A DNA stretch of 64,000 bases from CAZSBB01 sp964605235 (GTDB lineage: Bacteria; Planctomycetota; Phycisphaerae; Phycisphaerales; Phycisphaeraceae). The notes under the pieces were generated by a model. The model had not been told where the DNA came from, did not search any database, and worked only from the letters and a program-made list of their open reading frames with translations. Position 1 is the first letter of the stretch. Each line of letters opens with the position of its first letter. Shown here one piece after another: positions 59,460 through 64,000 of this stretch. A program made the translations under genes and the position numbers. The stretch is from the NCBI GenBank assembly GCA_964605235.1, contig CAZSBB010000005.1, positions 62,001-126,000 on the forward strand, in the 5' to 3' direction.

Positions 59460-60325
59460 ACCTCGCGACGCAACCTGCGCTGACGTCCCGCCGCTCAGCT
59501 CTCCGTGCATTTACGATCATCGAACTGCTGGTCGTCATCACGATCATTTCGATCCTCGTCGCGATCATGCTGCCGGCGCTGGCGAGCGCACGCATGGCGG
59601 CCCAGAGCACGCAATGCCTGGCGAACCAGCGCGGCATCGGGCTGGCTGGCGCCATGTACCACGCCGACAACAAGGACGAGTTCCCGACCCTCTTCAATCT
59701 CAATCCCCCGCCCATCAACGCGTCAGGCCCGACCGTCGCCGTCGATTTTCCACCTTATGCGATCCGCTACTACCTGACGGATCGGACATTCACCACGACG
59801 CTTTCCGGAACCAACTCCACCTACAGCTTCTCGGCGACGGGCGCCGAACCCAAGTCCATGATCTGCCCCAGCCTCGACGACGTGCCGTCCATCTACGGCC
59901 CCAAATGGCGGATCAGCTACGGGTTCCATTCGGATTACCGCGGGGGCTGGGCGCGTAAGCCGGGGCTCAGCCGCAAACGCGTTTCCGAAGTCGCCAGCGC
60001 CGCCGCCAAGGTTTACGCCATGGATTGGGGCGGCAGCTGGCTCCGCACCGATCGCTTCAATTCCAGCAGTTCCACCTCGTACTCGGGGGCGCTGGTCCCC
60101 GGCGCCGGGGCATTCGGATTCCTGACCACCGGCGCCTGGGCCAACGACTGGGCCAGCGATCTGAATCGCGGCCGGCACAATCTGCGGGTGAATGTGCTGT
60201 ATGTCGACGGGCATGCCGCCACTCAGGAATCAGAGGTCATGATCAACCTCTGGCACTATGCCGGGTTCAGCAGCAGTCTGTTGTACGACCGCGGCAATCA
60301 CCCTTTCTCGATTGGTGGACGATGA
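59456..60325 (+). CDS. Pseudopilin-like protein with prepilin N-terminal methylation motif (6 of 6)
   Basis: This 289-residue protein has the site ALRA|FTIIELLVVITII, which differs from the other five in having I for L at the third position of the mature protein. The helix ends MLPALASARMAAQ, and the C-terminal RHNLRVNVLYVDGHAATQ is a full H-x9-DGH motif. ATG 59456 has GGAG at 59447-59450 and overlaps the oxidoreductase stop by four bases; its own stop overlaps the beta-helix start by four. So three genes are locked in one translated unit, the tightest coupling of any pseudopilin in the window. Confidence 0.9.
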   Translation: MNLATQPALTSRRSALRAFTIIELLVVITIISILVAIMLPALASARMAAQSTQCLANQRGIGLAGAMYHADNKDEFPTLFNLNPPPINASGPTVAVDFPPYAIRYYLTDRTFTTTLSGTNSTYSFSATGAEPKSMICPSLDDVPSIYGPKWRISYGFHSDYRGGWARKPGLSRKRVSEVASAAAKVYAMDWGGSWLRTDRFNSSSSTSYSGALVPGAGAFGFLTTGAWANDWASDLNRGRHNLRVNVLYVDGHAATQESEVMINLWHYAGFSSSLLYDRGNHPFSIGGR

Positions 60326-62340
60326 GCGAGCGTACCCGAACCGCAATCAACTGGTGTATGACGTGCATCATGCTGCTCTTGCCGGCGTTCCCGGCGACAA
60401 CGACGGCGGACTCAGAAACCGCACCCGGCGAGTTCGCCTGGATGCAGCCCGGCGCCGCACAAACCGAAATCCATCGGCAAGTCACCCACGGCAGTCCCCC
60501 GCTGGACACCGTCCGCGGCACGACATTGCCTCGTCCCACCAGCGACATGGCGGCCTACTCCCGGGAGTTTCGCCTGGATATCGCCGCGCTGGGCAGCCCC
60601 GATCACCCGGGTGATCCCGCCGCAACCTCGCAAGCCATCAACGCAGCGCTCCAGCAGGCCAAGCAGGTCGGCGCCAACCGCATCATTTTTCCGGCGGGAA
60701 CCTACCTGATCAGCGCGGACGAACCGATCGTCATCGACCATCAGGACACCATCATCGACCTCAACGGCGCCGTGCTGCAGATCAACAGCAATGCCCTGAA
60801 GCAGAACACGGTGGTGGTGATTCAGGAGCCGGCCCGCAACCTCCGCCTGACCAACGGCGAGATTCGCGGCGACCGTGACAGCCACGACTACACCACCCAC
60901 AAGGGCACCCACGAGCACTGCATGGGACTCACCGTGCGGGGGGGACGCGGCCTGGAAATCGACCGGTTGGTGATCGCTAACGTTCCCGGTTCCGGTGTTT
61001 CCACCCGCATCGACGTGAGCCGGCGCGAGCAGAATCTGCATTGGATCGCCGCCAGGACTCTGGCGCCCGGCCGACTGTCGGACACCGGGGAGATCGAAGC
61101 CGACGACACCACCCTGGTGACGCCCAGGGCCATGGACCTCGCCAAGGCTCGTGGCGCATTCGAATTTGGATACACGCTGGGCTATCAGGGCTATCCGTCC
61201 ATCAAATCACGCGTCTACGTCGCCTGCTTCTACGATGAGCAGCAACGGTTTCTGACCCGGCGCGACTGCCTGCAATTCCGCAAGGAGCCGATCCCCGCGG
61301 GGGCGAAGTTCGTTCGCCTCCAGTTCAATCAGCCCCACGCCAAGGACGGCGGCGAAGGCATGGTCGGCCGCATCACCGATCTGGACTATCCCGTCGACGT
61401 GCACTTCCACCACAATCGTCTGGTCAACAATCGCACCTTGGGCATGGCGTTCTGCGGCGGCCAGAACTGGGTCATCGAGCACAACACCTTCGAGGGCAAT
61501 GGCGGACAGGCGCCCGGCTTCGGCGTCGACTTCGAAGACGGCTGGGACCTCATGCGCGAAATCGTCTTCCGCCATAACCAGTTTCGGGACAACCACGCGG
61601 GCGACCTGGTGGTCTGCGCCGGCACGGAGTTGATTGTGGAAGCCAATGACTTCCAAAAGAGCGTGGTGTTCTACGATCGCACCAATAACTACGCATTTCG
61701 TCGCAATGTCGTCAACGGGTCGCGGGTGCTGTTCAAGACGGGCATCAAGCACGCCGTGATCGAACACAACCATTACCGCCAGGCCGCGCTGGAAATCCGT
61801 TGGAATGAGAACCACTGGCCCGACGTGCCGCCACTGACGCTGGTCAACGAAACCATTGAGCAACCCCGCAGCATCGCCGGCAACCATCTGGTCTTCGATC
61901 ATTGCGTCATCAGCGATGCCCACCTGACCACCTACAAGAGCAATCGGCTGGTGGCATTTCGCAATTCGGAGTTGCGCCATTGCTCGGTCACGCTGGGCAA
62001 TCTCAGCCAGAGCCCGGCGGTGCTGTTCGAGAACTGCACCATCAGCCTCGCGGATCGGCCATTGCTGCGCGGCAGTTGGGATCACCTGGGCCCGACCCGA
62101 CTGGTGGGCAACCGGATCGTCAACGCTTCGGCCCCAGCGGTGCTCGAGTTGACCGCCGGCTCCAAACCTGCCGCCCGGGCTTCGCTCACGTTCGTGGATA
62201 ATCAGGTGGAGCAACGCAGCGAATCAAGCGTCATCCGCACGCCGACCCCCGTATCGGAAACAATGAACCTCACACTGGCGGGCAACGCCGCGAATCGGCC
62301 GCTGCTGCCCTCGGGCGTCGACGGGGCGGGGCAGCGATAA
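60322..62340 (+). CDS. Secreted right-handed beta-helix (pectate-lyase-superfamily-like) protein
   Basis: This 672-residue protein has a signal peptide (residues about 1-29, ATTTADSE), a helix entry LGSPDHPGDPAATSQAINAALQQA near residue 90, and many parallel-helix turns (NRIIFPAGTYLISADEPIV, HFHHNRLVNNRTLGMAFCGGQNWVIEHNTFEGNGG, LIVEANDFQKSVVFYDR). The HHN and EHN repeats are typical PbH1 coils. It contains an insertion between residues about 225 and 350. It probably binds or cleaves a uronan-like polysaccharide, but no catalytic triad is diagnostic. Its start overlaps the pseudopilin stop by four bases, which makes a physical link between the two proteins plausible. Confidence 0.8.
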   Translation: MSERTRTAINWCMTCIMLLLPAFPATTTADSETAPGEFAWMQPGAAQTEIHRQVTHGSPPLDTVRGTTLPRPTSDMAAYSREFRLDIAALGSPDHPGDPAATSQAINAALQQAKQVGANRIIFPAGTYLISADEPIVIDHQDTIIDLNGAVLQINSNALKQNTVVVIQEPARNLRLTNGEIRGDRDSHDYTTHKGTHEHCMGLTVRGGRGLEIDRLVIANVPGSGVSTRIDVSRREQNLHWIAARTLAPGRLSDTGEIEADDTTLVTPRAMDLAKARGAFEFGYTLGYQGYPSIKSRVYVACFYDEQQRFLTRRDCLQFRKEPIPAGAKFVRLQFNQPHAKDGGEGMVGRITDLDYPVDVHFHHNRLVNNRTLGMAFCGGQNWVIEHNTFEGNGGQAPGFGVDFEDGWDLMREIVFRHNQFRDNHAGDLVVCAGTELIVEANDFQKSVVFYDRTNNYAFRRNVVNGSRVLFKTGIKHAVIEHNHYRQAALEIRWNENHWPDVPPLTLVNETIEQPRSIAGNHLVFDHCVISDAHLTTYKSNRLVAFRNSELRHCSVTLGNLSQSPAVLFENCTISLADRPLLRGSWDHLGPTRLVGNRIVNASAPAVLELTAGSKPAARASLTFVDNQVEQRSESSVIRTPTPVSETMNLTLAGNAANRPLLPSGVDGAGQR

Positions 62341-62368
62341 TCGCCGCCCGTGAATTCAGGAAATGCAA

Positions 62369-64000
62369 ATGCGCGGAACGCCAGTGTCATTGCCGGAGTG
62401 TGGATTGCTGTTGGGCACCGGCGTCTACGCGACTGCGGCCGACTACCTGCTGTCAACTCTCTACGCCCACCAGTTCTGGGTGCCTGAAACGAACCATCCG
62501 CTGCAGATGCTCGACCGCGTGCTGCAGGACAATCAGGGCAATCTGGTTCAGCTCTGGGGCGGCGCCCGCGGGTATGCGCCGGCGACCTACGCGCTCTGGC
62601 TCTACGCGCTGGATGAGATCGGCGTCAGCATCCCTGAACCCGACTGGCGGACCGGCCAGCATACCCGCGCCAGCGACTCGGAGATCCTGCGGCAACACCA
62701 GGACCGCCTGGGGGCAGGCGCCCTGCGCTTCGTCAAGGCCGCCGCCCAGCGCGGGCTCTACAGCACCCTGATCTACGTCAACGCCCCGCCGCAGTGGTCC
62801 AGACCCTTGCAGGACGTCGGCCACCATTACCTGGGTTACGACTACGGGGAGCGCTTCACCTTTCGCTTCGACGAACAATCACTGCAGGGGCAGAGGCTCG
62901 AAGACATCTCGCTCACGACGCTGACGGACGACCTGATCCGGCGCGTGCGCGAAGTGGTCGACATACGCCACGCCGCCGGCTGGGGCAACGTGATGGCCAC
63001 CAGCCTCAACTTCTACATCGACTACGAGATTGTCGCCGGCACGGATATTCCCGTCATCGAGGACTTTGCCTTCAGTCACCTGAACTTTGCCTCGGCGTTG
63101 TCGCGCGGACTGTATCGGCAGTTCGAGCTGCCGCTCTGGGGCGCCCACCTGGCGCACGAGCACTACTCCTGGATTCCCTACCGCCATCCCCGCAAGTTTG
63201 AATTGCTCACGGCCGCCCTGTACCTCAAGTACATGGCCGGCTGCAAGATGATCATCAATGAAAGCGGCAACTGGCTCGTCGAGGGGAGCCTGTGTGAAGA
63301 CTCGCCGAAATTCGCCTTTCCCCGCGTGCCCCTGCCCCCGGGCGCCGTGGCGTGGAATGGGCAGAAGACCGTGGATCTCCTGCCCTTCATCCCCGCAGCG
63401 CGGGAGCATTATCACCAGGTCGGCTATGACTCACCGGTCTGTCGCCAGTATCGCCGGGTGATCTCGGACTTCTACGACTTCGTCAAGCAGCACGGCACGC
63501 CGCAGGGCCAGCCCGAAACCACGCTGGCGCTGGCGAAAGGCAATCTCGACCTGTGCGGACACCGCTACAGCCCCAACGCCGCGGTGGGAGGCGCGTACAC
63601 ACTGGCGGAAACCAATCCGCAATGGTTCGAAGGCGCCCCCGAGCGCGGCTGGGAGATCGCCAAAAACGTCTTCTACCCCCTCATGCCCGTGTTGGAGCCC
63701 TGCCCCAACCGCTTCCTCTCGGGCACCCCCTGGGGCATGGTGGACATCGTCACCTTCGCCAAGGACCAGATCACCGTCGATTTCCTGGTCCAGCACTACA
63801 AGGCGCTGTTGTTCACCGGTTGGAATACGGCTTCGGCAGCACAATATGAAATCCTGACGCAATACGTCACGCGCGGCGGCACGCTGTTCATCGGCTTGGC
63901 GCACCTGTCGACCAATGACCGGCGGAACTACGCCTCCTTCACCCGCGCCGAACTGGTGCATGGCGGTGATTTCTCTGCACTGTGCGGCCTGAAGATTGCC
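62369..64000 (+). CDS. Clan GH-A-like glycoside hydrolase, N-terminal part (runs off window)
   Basis: The frame from ATG 62369 (AGGA at 62357-62360; ATG 62363 is too close) is open for 544 codons to the window end. It shows a TIM barrel start LLLGTGVYATAADYLLSTLYAHQFW, then NLVQLWGGARGYAPATYALW, TSLNFYIDYEIVAGTDIP, LPLWGAHLAHEHYSWIPY and KMIINESGNWL, followed by a likely amidotransferase-like domain (VDFLVQHYKALLFTGW, GGTLFIGLAHLSTNDRR). Layout resembles the GH-A-like proteins at 15369 and 19038, though similarity is weak by eye. E of the NESGNW stretch and of DYEIV are candidate catalytic residues. There is no signal peptide. It lies 28 bases after the beta-helix gene and belongs to the same operon. 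Confidence 0.8.
   Translation, partial: MRGTPVSLPECGLLLGTGVYATAADYLLSTLYAHQFWVPETNHPLQMLDRVLQDNQGNLVQLWGGARGYAPATYALWLYALDEIGVSIPEPDWRTGQHTRASDSEILRQHQDRLGAGALRFVKAAAQRGLYSTLIYVNAPPQWSRPLQDVGHHYLGYDYGERFTFRFDEQSLQGQRLEDISLTTLTDDLIRRVREVVDIRHAAGWGNVMATSLNFYIDYEIVAGTDIPVIEDFAFSHLNFASALSRGLYRQFELPLWGAHLAHEHYSWIPYRHPRKFELLTAALYLKYMAGCKMIINESGNWLVEGSLCEDSPKFAFPRVPLPPGAVAWNGQKTVDLLPFIPAAREHYHQVGYDSPVCRQYRRVISDFYDFVKQHGTPQGQPETTLALAKGNLDLCGHRYSPNAAVGGAYTLAETNPQWFEGAPERGWEIAKNVFYPLMPVLEPCPNRFLSGTPWGMVDIVTFAKDQITVDFLVQHYKALLFTGWNTASAAQYEILTQYVTRGGTLFIGLAHLSTNDRRNYASFTRAELVHGGDFSALCGLKIA

Noticed and set aside
1..64000. CRISPR arrays, tRNA or rRNA genes, insertion sequences
   Set aside because: No regularly spaced direct repeats, no tRNA-like cloverleaf with CCA end, and no transposase-like protein were seen. 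Absence of tRNA by eye is not proof.

Overview
The window is high-GC DNA (about 65% by eye) carrying 42 gene models. It is typical of a carbohydrate-degrading member of the Planctomycetota-Verrucomicrobiota-Lentisphaerota superphylum. Pointers are six secreted proteins with a type IV pilin-like N-terminus and a C-terminal DGH motif, two sulfatases, three Gfo/Idh/MocA-type or sugar-isomerase-type enzymes, a neutral-ceramidase-like protein, many clan GH-A-like hydrolases, and no SusC/SusD pair. Phycisphaerae-like or Opitutales/Victivallales-like hosts fit best. No marker gene fixes the lineage, so this is inference.

Layout: (1) 1-299, the end of an RNA 3'-phosphate cyclase. (2) 404-4485, a minus-strand trio: ceramidase-like, beta-propeller-like and enolase-superfamily proteins. 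(3) 4606-14207, a plus-strand run: XRE-cupin regulator, cupin, pseudopilin, M14-like peptidase, a frameshifted PL26-like lyase, Gfo/Idh oxidoreductase and sugar isomerase. (4) 27646-14256, a long minus-strand run: GntR-LacI regulator, pseudopilin, SGNH esterase, a 1187-aa secreted protein of unknown family, a GH-A-like hydrolase, a beta-helix protein, a GH-A-like lipoprotein and a Gfo/Idh oxidoreductase. (5) 28004-30954, an FCD-AraC fusion regulator divergent from a DapA-family aldolase and a sialidase-like propeller. (6) 36899-30961, LacI, pseudopilin, sulfatase, GH16 and sulfatase, divergent from GH31 and two tandem GH-A paralogues (36932-43977). (7) 44091-47177, a pseudopilin and a secreted unknown divergent from a LacI regulator. 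(8) 47650-55052, a pseudopilin divergent from LacI, a sodium-solute symporter and a heparinase II/III-like protein. (9) 55491-64000, a PocR-AraC regulator divergent from a double-FAD oxidoreductase, a pseudopilin, a beta-helix protein and a GH-A-like protein cut by the window end.

The recurring theme is a module: one sugar-type transcription regulator, one pseudopilin, and a private set of polysaccharide-degrading or sugar-converting enzymes. Six of the seven regulators sit beside, or one gene away from, a pseudopilin, even though the regulators come from four unrelated families. No pilus or type II secretion machinery gene and only one transporter are present, so the export or uptake partner of the pseudopilins must lie elsewhere. 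Several regulator promoters can be read directly. Two look leaderless, and one LacI-family regulator has a pair of matching operators, one before itself and one before its divergent pseudopilin.
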